DNA from: Streptococcus cristatus ATCC 51100
Lineage (GTDB): Bacteria > Bacillota > Bacilli > Lactobacillales > Streptococcaceae
Direction of reading: 5' to 3'
DNA length: 64,000 bases
Assembly (NCBI RefSeq): GCF_011612585.1
Contig: NZ_CP050133.1
Coordinates: forward strand, 1,859,001 to 1,923,000
How positions within the stretch are numbered: the stretch's first letter is position 1; every line of letters begins with the position of its first letter. Positions 1-7,092 of this stretch are shown here, piece by piece. A program made the translations under genes and the position numbers. The notes beneath the pieces were generated by a model that saw only the letters and a program-made list of their open reading frames with translations, did not search any database and was not told the origin of the DNA.

Positions 1-552
1 ATAGGCTACCAGGGTTCCAAGAGCTACCAAGGTATCCATATTGGAATGGTGCTTCTTAAATGAGGCCCAGGCACTCTTGATAAAAGGAACTCCTGCTACC
101 AACATGATCGGCGTTGTCGCTAGAAAAGTCCCCCAGCGACTGACTGGATGGGATACAAATCCTGCCATCATCCCGATCATCAAGATCAATAAGGGAAGAG
201 TAAAGATACTAGTAATCCAAAAGCGACCCAGTAAACTTAAGACACGACGGCGTTTTTCCACAACCGTGTAAGAACCCTTTTGCATCTTCATTCCACATGA
301 AAACTCGAAGTCCCCTGTTTCTGTCGGGGTAAAGGATATCACCTTATCCACACCGACTTCCAAAGGCTCTAAAATCCCCTGATCTTCAAACAGAATTTCC
401 TTGTAACAGCCGGAAGGATTGACCCGATGGAAGGTGATTTCAGCAGGGATCCCTTTTTGAAGTTGAAATTCCTTTGGACTATAGCCTTTTTCTGCTGTAA
501 TACGGATCTTTTGCACTCCGTTTTCCACAACTGATTTTTGTTTTTCTACCAT
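1..552 (-). CDS. copA: Copper-exporting P-type ATPase with N-terminal cupredoxin domain, N-terminal part only
   Basis: The first 184 codons of a P1B-type copper ATPase; the rest lies off the left edge. Residues about 1-85 form a cupredoxin-like domain closely resembling the CupA protein encoded just upstream, with the same PSGC and FSCGMKM metal-binding segments. A basic stretch (KRRR) and hydrophobic membrane helices follow. There is no CxxC HMA domain, so the usual N-terminal metal-binding domain is replaced by a cupredoxin, as known for pneumococcal CopA. The start at 552 has a strong AAAGGAG ribosome site that overlaps the cupA stop codon (gap 10 bases), so copY-cupA-copA is one operon. 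The role, export of Cu(I) from the cytosol, follows from the family. Phosphorylation and nucleotide-binding domains are outside the window and cannot be checked. Confidence 0.9.
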   Translation of the reverse strand, partial: MVEKQKSVVENGVQKIRITAEKGYSPKEFQLQKGIPAEITFHRVNPSGCYKEILFEDQGILEPLEVGVDKVISFTPTETGDFEFSCGMKMQKGSYTVVEKRRRVLSLLGRFWITSIFTLPLLILMIGMMAGFVSHPVSRWGTFLATTPIMLVAGVPFIKSAWASFKKHHSNMDTLVALGTLVAY

Positions 553-562
553 ACCTACTCCT

Positions 563-934
563 TTATTCCACAATCATGTGACCATGCATCATGTTCATTC
601 CACATGAATACCCATATTCGCCCGCTTTTTCTGGCGTAATTTCAATGACATGTTTTTCACCTAAAGGCAAATCTTCATGAACGCCAAAATCTGGAAAGAT
701 CACTTGAGCCAGACATGAAGATGGATCCTTGCGATGAAAGATGATCCGGGCTGGAACATTCTTTTTCAGGACAATGGTTTCAGGCGAATAGCCCCCCATG
801 ACTTCGACTTCAATTTCTTGATAACCTGATTTCTGACGAGCGTGGCCGCTTACCTTTTCATGCTCTGCAAAGAACCACCAAGCAATAAAAGCAACCACAA
901 GTAAACAAACAATACTAATCAACAATCCAAACAT
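563..934 (-). CDS. cupA: CupA membrane-anchored cupredoxin copper chaperone
   Basis: A 123-residue protein with one N-terminal membrane helix (residues about 2-22, ending WWFF) and a cupredoxin domain facing the cytosol or membrane surface. Likely Cu(I) ligands are the Cys in PSSC and the Met-rich C-terminal segment YSCGMNMMHGHM. In Streptococcus, CupA binds Cu(I) and hands it to CopA; this comes from family knowledge. It lies between copY (18 bases upstream) and copA (10 bases downstream) in one operon, and its domain is duplicated as the N-terminus of the CopA encoded next. Confidence 0.9.
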   Translation of the reverse strand: MFGLLISIVCLLVVAFIAWWFFAEHEKVSGHARQKSGYQEIEVEVMGGYSPETIVLKKNVPARIIFHRKDPSSCLAQVIFPDFGVHEDLPLGEKHVIEITPEKAGEYGYSCGMNMMHGHMIVE

Positions 935-952
935 GGAATTTCCTTCTTTCTA

Positions 953-1348
953 TTACATACAATTGCAAGGGACTGTTTCGACAGCCTCTGCTTTCTTTTC
1001 TTCCAGGACCTGCTGCAGCTGATTAAGATCTGCAAGCGTAAAGTCACTCGCCTGAATCAAGTTTTCAAGCACCTGGACAATCCTTTTGGAGCAAACCTTG
1101 TCTTTCACATCCTCAACGACCAAGTCTAAACTCTGGTCCTGCTTCAACAAAGCCGAGTAAACAAAGGCTTTGCCTGATTTTTCTCTAGTCAAACATCCTT
1201 TCTCCACCAAGCGGGTCAAGAGAGTCTTGATCGTCGACTTCGACCAGTCAAAGCGCTCGGACAAGACTGCGATCAAATCCGTGCTGGTCTGCTTGCCTTC
1301 CATCCAGATAATCTTCATGATGCGCCATTCCGCATTGGAAATTTGCAT
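953..1348 (-). CDS. copY: CopY-family copper-responsive repressor with shortened metal motif
   Basis: A 131-residue BlaI/MecI/CopY-type winged-helix repressor. The DNA-binding domain occupies residues 1-70 (ISNAEWRIMKIIW, then WSKSTIKTLLTRLVEKG). Family members normally end in CxCx4CxC, which binds Zn or Cu and controls release from DNA. Here the protein stops right after the first pair (PCNCM, stop), so the second CxC is absent; codons after the stop do not restore it. It is the first gene of the cop operon and autoregulates it through two cop boxes in the upstream region. Confidence 0.92.
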   Translation of the reverse strand: MQISNAEWRIMKIIWMEGKQTSTDLIAVLSERFDWSKSTIKTLLTRLVEKGCLTREKSGKAFVYSALLKQDQSLDLVVEDVKDKVCSKRIVQVLENLIQASDFTLADLNQLQQVLEEKKAEAVETVPCNCM

Positions 1349-1367
1349 GACCTCTCCTTTCTAAATC

Positions 1368-1418
1368 TACATTTGTAAACCTTATGATGTTATTCTACTC
1401 CTAAGATTTACATTTGTC
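1368..1418 (-). promoter_or_regulatory. cop operon promoter with two CopY operator boxes
   Basis: On the minus strand a TTGACA -35 (1415-1420) and TAGAAT -10 (1392-1397) are separated by 17 bases. A perfect cop box TACATTTGTA sits at 1368-1377, just downstream of the -10, and a second box TACATTTGTC at 1409-1418 overlaps the -35. CopY operators are known to have the form TACAnnTGTA. Bound repressor would cover both the -35 and the start of transcription. Confidence 0.85.
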
Positions 1419-1428
1419 AACCAAAAGT

Positions 1429-1462
1429 TTTAAAAAAAACAAATCTTCCTTTGAAGATTTGT
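1429..1462 (-). terminator. Intrinsic terminator of the hydrolase/HAD operon
   Basis: A perfect 10-bp stem, ACAAATCTTC (1439-1448) and GAAGATTTGT (1453-1462), with a 4-base loop. On the minus strand it is followed directly by a run of T. It ends the operon 4061-1497 before the cop promoter. Confidence 0.85.
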
Positions 1463-1496
1463 CTGGTTGGGCTTTTTTCACTCCCTATTTTTATCT

Positions 1497-2129
1497 CTAT
1501 AACGTTTCCTGCAGAGCTTGGGCTAGGATGCGATACCCGGCCACACTTAGATGGAGGCCATCTGTCGTATAGGCTTCTGCTAACTGCCCCACTTCATCCA
1601 ATAAAGACGAATACACATCGACATAGCTGACCTGGTAGTAGGCTTGGGCCAATTCTTGGTAGGCACGATTGAGAGCTTGGATTTTCTCATTCGTTCGGAT
1701 ATAAACCGTCCCTTTGTACTGCTCCTGCTCATTCACAGGCAGGACCGACAGCAACTGGATCTGAGCCAGAGGATAGTCACGGGAAATCTCCTGAATAACT
1801 GCTTCCAGATTGGCCAGCGTTTCAGCCTGAGCCATCTCCTTGCCAATGTCGTTGGTTCCAATCAGGAGAAAGACCTTGTCCAGAGCCTGTCCAAAGAGAT
1901 GAGCATCCAAGTTCTCTAGAAGCAAATCAGTCTTGTAGCCACGAATGCCACGATTGACCAAGGTTTTAGGACTTTGTACTAGCTCATGCAGTGGGAAATA
2001 TTCCACAATCGAATCACCGATAAAAATAATCGCTGGCTCTTTTACTGCAAGCTGATTCAGATCCCGATAATTTTTCTGGATCTTTGCCTGCTCATTTAAA
2101 AGCCACTGTTCTAATAGTTGAACTGCCAT
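1497..2129 (-). CDS. SGNH/GDSL-family hydrolase
   Basis: A 210-residue cytosolic esterase-type protein with the four SGNH blocks in order: block I IIFIGDSIVEYF (nucleophile Ser), block II NRGIRGY (Gly), block III LLIGTNDIGK (Asn), and block V TTDGLHLSVAGY (Asp and His of the catalytic triad). The family includes lysophospholipase L1-like esterases and carbohydrate deacetylases; the substrate cannot be told from sequence. Its ATG follows the stop of the HAD gene directly (TAAATG), with AAAGGAG inside the end of that gene, so the two are translationally coupled. It has no signal peptide. Confidence 0.85.
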   Translation of the reverse strand: MAVQLLEQWLLNEQAKIQKNYRDLNQLAVKEPAIIFIGDSIVEYFPLHELVQSPKTLVNRGIRGYKTDLLLENLDAHLFGQALDKVFLLIGTNDIGKEMAQAETLANLEAVIQEISRDYPLAQIQLLSVLPVNEQEQYKGTVYIRTNEKIQALNRAYQELAQAYYQVSYVDVYSSLLDEVGQLAEAYTTDGLHLSVAGYRILAQALQETL

Positions 2130-2957
2130 TTAGACTCCTTTTTCTAAGTATTGCTCAATTACCTGCAAAACACCGGCCTCTGCATTGGCTGGTGCCAAGC
2201 GACTGGCAATGCGCTTAATCTTCTCGTCCCCATTTTCCATAGCATAGGAGAAATCTGCTAGTTCCAGCATTTCCAAGTCATTTTCGCTGTCGCCAAAAGC
2301 CATGATTTCCTTGCTTTTGATTTGCCACCGATCCATGAGCTGACGAAGTCCCCAAGCCTTGTGAAGACCTTCTTGGATAATGTCAATCGCGCCATAGCCG
2401 CTGGTCACGGCACTCAATCTTCCAGCAAATGCTGTATTGATCTGCTGCGTAATCTCTTCCGCTTGCGCTTCATCTACCATAACGCTCATCTTCAGCACTT
2501 CTTCAAACGGATGATCTTGCAGATTGGGTACGAAATTTATTCGTTTGTAGAAATGGGCCGCCATTTCTTCTGTCATAATCCTGCTAATCATCGGAAAATC
2601 AGTGCCGTCCTGAACAAAGCCACCTTTAGTGGAAGTGACCACCAGATGCACCTCTCGTTCTTGCCCCTGAAAATAAGCCAGCGTGTCCGCAATCAAATCA
2701 GACTGCCAGAAAGTGCCCAGCAACATTTCATTCTTTTCAAAGATTCTAGCGCCATTAGCGACGATCAGGGTTATACGCTCTGTCAAATCGCCCAACAATA
2801 AACGCATTCTCTGAATTTCATTGCCCGTCGCAATGACAAACTTGATGTTCCGCTCCTCCAGCTGGTCTAAAACTGCTGTCAAACGTGGCAAATCCAGCTC
2901 TCCTTTCGGATCCAAAAGGGTACCGTCCATATCCGTAGCGATCATTTTAATCGGCAT
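2130..2957 (-). CDS. Cof-type HAD-IIB sugar-phosphate phosphatase
   Basis: A 275-residue Cof/YidA-type haloacid dehalogenase hydrolase. Motif I is DMDGTLLD (residues 9-16; nucleophile Asp and acid/base Asp), motif II lies at IKFVIATGNE, and motif IV is MAFGDSENDLEML (Mg-binding Asp pair), with a type IIB cap in between. Such proteins dephosphorylate sugar phosphates, flavin or nucleotide phosphates; the specific substrate is unknown. The start has a strong GAGGTGGGAAG ribosome site, and the gene lies 15 bases after the upstream hypothetical gene. Confidence 0.88.
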   Translation of the reverse strand: MPIKMIATDMDGTLLDPKGELDLPRLTAVLDQLEERNIKFVIATGNEIQRMRLLLGDLTERITLIVANGARIFEKNEMLLGTFWQSDLIADTLAYFQGQEREVHLVVTSTKGGFVQDGTDFPMISRIMTEEMAAHFYKRINFVPNLQDHPFEEVLKMSVMVDEAQAEEITQQINTAFAGRLSAVTSGYGAIDIIQEGLHKAWGLRQLMDRWQIKSKEIMAFGDSENDLEMLELADFSYAMENGDEKIKRIASRLAPANAEAGVLQVIEQYLEKGV

Positions 2958-2972
2958 CTTCCCACCTCATTT

Positions 2973-4061
2973 CTATAGTCTCAGATACTTATTTTTCACT
3001 TTATTCCATAAATATTTGAGATAAGCTTTCCCTTTTAACTTTTCGACTAATGATTTTTCAAAATCTTTTACTTGGGCATCAACTTGACTTTTAACGCTTT
3101 TCCCCGCAATTACATAGCAACTTCTAGCCGTATGGTAACCAGCCGATCCTCGATTATTCTGAGGGGCTTTGAAAGCTTGCCCGCCATTCCGAATCGCCAG
3201 CCTGCGAAACTGGGGATCCCACTGGGCTGGACTTTTGACATCATAGTAATAATGGGAACCATGATTGAAAAGCGAGGGTTTCTCCCCGTAATTAAAACTA
3301 GCTCCATTGACTAGCCCATTTTGACTGCTACTTTCTGGATCTAGGATATTGAGAAATTGCCCTTCCCTATCCAGAATGAACTCGGTATGGAAACGATGGA
3401 GAATCTTGATATTGGCCTGATAGGGCTGCTGGTCTGGGTAGGTCACCTTGCCCTTATTGACAAAGGCTTTATTGTGCAGCCGTGAAGATTCCCAGAGCTG
3501 GCAATCCAGATCAGGATGCGCCTGAAAATAGGCTAGGAGAGCCTGGCCATCTGTCATCCCCGGCTTACGAAAATGCTCTCTAATCCACTGGGCCTGCTGA
3601 CTGGAAATGACGTAGCGAAACTGGTGCAACTGACCTTTTAACCTTTGATTGCCACTGTCTGCAATAAAGTCTGCTGGAAAAAAAGCCTGCCGAACCGTTT
3701 GAGAAAACTGGCGCCAAAAGGGAGCGTGTGGCGATAAGTCCGGATGTATACGTGAGAGCAAGTGGGTGATTTCTGCTGCTTCCCCACTCAATTCGTCAGG
3801 CATGTCTATATACAACATAGCTAGCTTCAACAACTGCTCAGCTTGCTGGGGATGGGCTGCTCGGCATTCAAAAGACCATAACTTCTGAAAGAGGGGACTG
3901 CCAAATAGGAAGGCCTCCTCAAAAAGACTCTGGCGGGCTGATTCATACGATAATGACGCCATTTCTGTCAGAAAAACTTTATCAAGAGCAGCTTGAGACC
4001 AGCCGATCGCTTGTAATTTTAGGCGGTATTGCTCGATTTCTACTTCCATCACCATCCACAT
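2973..4061 (-). CDS. Hypothetical protein, probable DUF3114 family
   Basis: A 362-residue soluble protein without signal peptide or membrane helix. The C-terminal half is rich in aromatic and basic residues (NHGSHYYYDVKSP, NRGSAGYHTARSCYV). From memory it resembles the streptococcal DUF3114 family, which has no known function. The exact start is uncertain: the first five codons contain three ATG (MWMVM) and none has a strong ribosome site. It is the first gene of a three-gene operon ending at 1497. Confidence 0.6.
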   Translation of the reverse strand: MWMVMEVEIEQYRLKLQAIGWSQAALDKVFLTEMASLSYESARQSLFEEAFLFGSPLFQKLWSFECRAAHPQQAEQLLKLAMLYIDMPDELSGEAAEITHLLSRIHPDLSPHAPFWRQFSQTVRQAFFPADFIADSGNQRLKGQLHQFRYVISSQQAQWIREHFRKPGMTDGQALLAYFQAHPDLDCQLWESSRLHNKAFVNKGKVTYPDQQPYQANIKILHRFHTEFILDREGQFLNILDPESSSQNGLVNGASFNYGEKPSLFNHGSHYYYDVKSPAQWDPQFRRLAIRNGGQAFKAPQNNRGSAGYHTARSCYVIAGKSVKSQVDAQVKDFEKSLVEKLKGKAYLKYLWNKVKNKYLRL

Positions 4062-4144
4062 CCATCATATGAAATTTCTTCAGCACCGTTTAGGACTTCA
4101 CTAGCAGGCTCATGCCGCCTTCGATACCTCTCCTATTACCTCTA

Positions 4145-4173
4145 AATATGCCAAAATTTCATGTAAAAGTCAA
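4145..4173 (-). promoter_or_regulatory. Promoter for the DUF3114/HAD/SGNH operon
   Basis: Minus strand: TTGACT (4168-4173), 17-base spacer, extended -10 TGGCATATT (-10 at 4145-4150). It leaves a leader of about 75 bases before 4061. Confidence 0.55.
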
Positions 4174-4223
4174 CGTACAAAGGAACTTTCGTCCTCAAAT
4201 TGTATTCTTTCAGCATTTTTTGC

Positions 4224-4229
4224 TATACT
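4224..4229 (+). promoter_or_regulatory. Promoter -10 of the DtxR-type regulator gene
   Basis: An extended -10, TGCTATACT, lies about 28 bases before the ATG at 4258, with a weak TTGTAT -35 about 18 bases upstream. A GAGGA ribosome site follows. Confidence 0.55.
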
Positions 4230-4257
4230 AGTCTTAGGAAAACAACGAGGACAAAAG

Positions 4258-4905
4258 ATGACGCCAAATAAAGAAGACTATTTAAAATGTATTTACGAGA
4301 TTGGCACGCGCCAGGGAAAAATCACCAACAAAGAAATCGCCCAGCACATGCAGGTTTCTCCGCCAGCCGTGACGGAGATGATGAAGAAAATGCTGGCTGA
4401 AGAACTCCTAATCAAGGACAAAAAGGCAGGCTATCTGCTGACCGACCTAGGCCTGCAGCTGGTCTCTGACCTCTACCGCAAGCACCGATTGATTGAGGTG
4501 TTCTTGGTTCAAAAGCTGGGCTACACCACGGACGAAATCCATCAGGAAGCCGAAATTCTGGAACATACCGTTTCTGAACGCTTTGTCGCAGGCTTGGAAA
4601 AAATGCTGGATTTCCCAGAGACCTGCCCTCATGGTGGCACAATCCCAGCCAAACACCAGCTGCTGAAAGAAAAATACCATCAAACTCTGGCCTCCGCTCA
4701 AGAGCCCGGTAGCTACCTTATCCGCCGTGTCCACGACGACTTTGAACTTTTGGCTTATCTGGAAAAGCACAATCTAAACATAGACCAAGAAATCAATTTC
4801 CTCCAGTATGACGACTACAGCCAGCTCTATCAACTAGATGTGGACGGCCGAGTAATCCAGGTTAGTCCTATGATTGCCCAGCAGATTTATGTGGAAAAAC
4901 TATAA
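4258..4905 (+). CDS. scaR: DtxR/MntR-family metal-dependent transcriptional regulator (ScaR/SloR type)
   Basis: A 215-residue regulator. The N-terminal winged helix (residues 1-65) has recognition segment NKEIAQHMQVSPPAVTEMMKK. The dimerization and metal-binding domain (residues 70-140) contains KHRLIEVFL, EAEILEHTVSERF and the Cys/His ligands in CPHGG. A C-terminal SH3-like FeoA-type domain follows. This architecture and length match the streptococcal Mn-sensing repressors ScaR/SloR/PsaR, which repress the Mn ABC transporter. The target operon is not in the window. It is transcribed alone, with its own promoter and terminator. Confidence 0.88.
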   Translation: MTPNKEDYLKCIYEIGTRQGKITNKEIAQHMQVSPPAVTEMMKKMLAEELLIKDKKAGYLLTDLGLQLVSDLYRKHRLIEVFLVQKLGYTTDEIHQEAEILEHTVSERFVAGLEKMLDFPETCPHGGTIPAKHQLLKEKYHQTLASAQEPGSYLIRRVHDDFELLAYLEKHNLNIDQEINFLQYDDYSQLYQLDVDGRVIQVSPMIAQQIYVEKL

Positions 4906-4910
4906 ACAGA

Positions 4911-4947
4911 ACCCAGTTCGGACTTTTTAGTCTAAACTGGGTTTTTA
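4911..4947 (+). terminator. Intrinsic terminator after scaR
   Basis: Stem ACCCAGTT (4911-4918) and AACTGGGT (4935-4942) with additional inner pairing, followed by TTTTTATT. Confidence 0.8.
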
Positions 4948-4988
4948 TTGACAAAAATAAGATGTCGGAATATAATAAGTGTACTTAT
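4948..4988 (+). promoter_or_regulatory. Promoter and likely MarR operator
   Basis: Consensus promoter: TTGACA (4948-4953), 17-base spacer, TATAAT (4971-4976). An inverted repeat ATAAGT-GT-ACTTAT (4975-4988) overlaps the end of the -10 and the transcription start, the usual place for a MarR autorepression operator. The promoter is seen directly; the operator function is inferred. Confidence 0.75.
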
Positions 4989-5010
4989 AAAATATTTAGA
5001 GGGAAAGCTA

Positions 5011-5472
5011 ATGGAAACATCGCAGTTTAACTCCATCTACAAGGATGAATATAAAAAATCAACCGGTCTACTCTTTATCCGCGCCTACCACAAGTGGCAT
5101 GGGCTGATTAAAAATGAGCTGAAAACCATTGATTTGACCCATCCCCAGTTTGTCGTTCTGACCACTCTTGCAGCGCTTCTGCGTCAGCAAGAATGGGTGA
5201 GTCAGACCGATATTGCCCGATTTTCTGACATGGATGTCATGACCGTATCCCAAATCATCCGCCTCTTGGTCAAAAAAGAATTGATCATGCGGGAAGTCCA
5301 TCCCAAAGACAGCCGCGCCAACATCATACTTCTAACAGATATGGGGCTGCAAAAGGTTAACCAAGCCCTTCCTCTGGTAGAAAGCATTGATCAGGCATTT
5401 TTTGGAAAATTAGGAAATAAAACAGAAATATTGAATCAACTCTTAATGAAACTGGAGGCAGAAAATGACTAG
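5011..5472 (+). CDS. MarR-family transcriptional regulator
   Basis: A 153-residue protein with the MarR fold: N-terminal dimer helix, then a winged helix at residues about 50-110 (VSQTDIARFSDMDVMTVSQI as recognition region, wing near HPKDSRANII with the conserved Asp-x-Arg). The start at 5011 is preferred because AGAGGGA lies just upstream; an in-frame upstream extension would overlap the promoter. Its stop overlaps the ATG of the EVE-domain gene by 8 bases, so the two are co-translated. The ligand is unknown. Confidence 0.85.
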   Translation: METSQFNSIYKDEYKKSTGLLFIRAYHKWHGLIKNELKTIDLTHPQFVVLTTLAALLRQQEWVSQTDIARFSDMDVMTVSQIIRLLVKKELIMREVHPKDSRANIILLTDMGLQKVNQALPLVESIDQAFFGKLGNKTEILNQLLMKLEAEND

Positions 5473-5875
5473 ATTTTGGGTGGGTGTCGTATCAAAAGAA
5501 CACGTCCTAAGAGGTGTAGAGGGAGGCTTTTGCCAAGTCTGCCATGGAAAGAAAGCACCGCTGAACCGAATGAAAAAAGGAGATTACCTTTTGTACTACA
5601 GCCCCAAGTATCAGCTGAATGGTCAGGAAAAGCTGCAGGCCTTTACAGCAGTTGGCAAGATTCTAGATGACACAGCTTATCAAGTAGAGATGTTCGAAGG
5701 CTTTGTACCATTTCGGCGAAATGTCAGCTACTACCACCCTGTCAAAGACTGCCCCATTGAGAAAGTACGGCCACATCCCGAATGGCGTCAATATGCTTCT
5801 CAACTACGTTATGGACATTTTGAAATTTCGAAAGAATTTTTTCTCTATGTCTTTGAACAGATGAAGGGAGAATAG
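5465..5875 (+). CDS. EVE (UPF0310) domain protein
   Basis: A 136-residue single-domain protein beginning TRFWVGVVSKEHV, with KKGDYLLYYSP and PFRRNVSYY. This is the EVE/UPF0310 fold related to PUA and YTH domains, thought to bind modified nucleotides. It is translationally coupled to the MarR regulator upstream (8-base overlap), a recurrent pairing that suggests joint regulation. No catalytic residues are known for the family. Confidence 0.85.
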   Translation: MTRFWVGVVSKEHVLRGVEGGFCQVCHGKKAPLNRMKKGDYLLYYSPKYQLNGQEKLQAFTAVGKILDDTAYQVEMFEGFVPFRRNVSYYHPVKDCPIEKVRPHPEWRQYASQLRYGHFEISKEFFLYVFEQMKGE

Positions 5876-5900
5876 GAGGCTGGGACATCCCGACCTCCTA
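5875..5900. repeat. Short GGAGGCTGGGA-type hairpin
   Basis: GGAGG..GGGA..TCCC..CCTCC forms a stem-loop directly at the EVE gene stop. It begins with the same GAGGCTGGGAC sequence as the element at 35335. It lacks a strong T tract on either strand, so terminator activity is doubtful. The remaining 5901-6150 is AT-rich with no convincing gene. Confidence 0.5.
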
Positions 5901-6158
5901 TTGTTCGTATCCGATATCATATACTCTATAATTGTTGTAGTAGGGAAAGTTATTGTAGGAATTATGGAGTTTTTTAGGAAAAATCCTACCTACCTTACTG
6001 AAAAGTATAAATTAAATCAATAGAAAGATTTATAGAAAACAACCAAATCACATCACAAACCGCCTAGAAAGACCAAGGCTTTTCTGATCAAAATAATACT
6101 CTAGGCACTTCCACTTCATCACGTTTTTTAAAAGAAAGAAAAGATCCCATTTACCCCC

Positions 6159-6187
6159 TTGCAAACCTTTTCACTTTTTGCTAGAAT
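6159..6187 (+). promoter_or_regulatory. Promoter of the nucleotidyltransferase gene
   Basis: TTGCAA (6159-6164), 17-base spacer, extended -10 TGCTAGAAT (hexamer 6182-6187). An AGAAGGA ribosome site precedes the ATG at 6217. Confidence 0.75.
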
Positions 6188-6216
6188 GATGTCAAAAAAT
6201 TAAGAAGGACAAAATT

Positions 6217-7008
6217 ATGCCACAAAATCTCTTTAAAGAATTAGCTCAACTGGAGCAAGTTGAAGCTCTGGCTCTCGGAGGATCACGGGCCGGCCAACAT
6301 TTTGACCAAGACTCAGACTATGATGTCTATGTCTACCTGAGCGCTCCTCTCGAGCCAGCCATCCGCCAGGAAATCCTCAGCAAGTACTGCTCCTATATGG
6401 AAATCGGCAATCAATTTTGGGAACTGGAAGACGACTGCGTCCTCAATAATGGTATCGAGATTGAGCTGATTTACCGCTCGCTGGACGACTTTGACCAAGA
6501 CCTGCGAACTGTCGTTTTAGAGCACCAAGCCCAGAATTCTTACACTACCTGTATGTGGTACAATCTGATCCACAGCAAGATTCTCTACGATCGAGACGGC
6601 CGCTATGCTGCTCTCCAGAGCAAGTACAGTCTGCCCTATCCGGCTGAGCTGAAAAGGAATATCATCAGTAAGCAGCTCCTACTTCTCGACCAAGCTATGC
6701 CAGCTTTTTCAAGACAGATCAAAAAGACCCTCAAGCGCCAGGACCTGCTCAGCATTAATCACCGCAGCAGCGAGTTTTTCGCCTCTTACTTTGATGCCCT
6801 CTTTGCCCTCAATGAGCAGCTCCATCCAGGCGAAAAGCGCATGCTCCAGTATGCCAAAGAAAATTGCTCCCGCCTGCCTCAGGATTTTGAAGCCAATGTC
6901 CAAGACTACTTCCAACATCTCTACCAGCCAGACCAGCAACAGAAAGCGGTCCTAGCCTTGGATAGCCTCTTAGACAATCTTAAGCTCTTGATTGAAGCAG
7001 CCATCTAG
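6217..7008 (+). CDS. Nucleotidyltransferase-fold protein
   Basis: A 263-residue protein with the DNA polymerase beta-type nucleotidyltransferase signature near the N-terminus: GGSRAG, then SDYDVYVY (two metal-binding Asp), with a third acidic strand at GIEIELIY. The C-terminal 130 residues are helical, as in DUF4037-type or aminoglycoside-nucleotidyltransferase-like proteins. The substrate is unknown; antibiotic inactivation is possible but not supported by more than the fold. It is monocistronic. Confidence 0.75.
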   Translation: MPQNLFKELAQLEQVEALALGGSRAGQHFDQDSDYDVYVYLSAPLEPAIRQEILSKYCSYMEIGNQFWELEDDCVLNNGIEIELIYRSLDDFDQDLRTVVLEHQAQNSYTTCMWYNLIHSKILYDRDGRYAALQSKYSLPYPAELKRNIISKQLLLLDQAMPAFSRQIKKTLKRQDLLSINHRSSEFFASYFDALFALNEQLHPGEKRMLQYAKENCSRLPQDFEANVQDYFQHLYQPDQQQKAVLALDSLLDNLKLLIEAAI

Positions 7009-7021
7009 AATTTCAACAGAT

Positions 7022-7066
7022 AAAAAGCTCATGAACCCAGTTTTTCAGCAGGTTCATGAGCTTTTT
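7022..7066. terminator. Bidirectional intrinsic terminator
   Basis: A perfect 16-bp stem, AAAAAGCTCATGAACC (7022-7037) and its complement (7051-7066), with flanking A and T runs. It serves both the plus-strand nucleotidyltransferase gene and the minus-strand protease gene. Confidence 0.9.
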
Positions 7067-7092
7067 ACTATTTTCGACAAGCAACCTAAGAC

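Noticed and set aside
41..271. Plus-strand open frame opposite the left copA
   Set aside because: Antisense shadow of the ATPase coding sequence.
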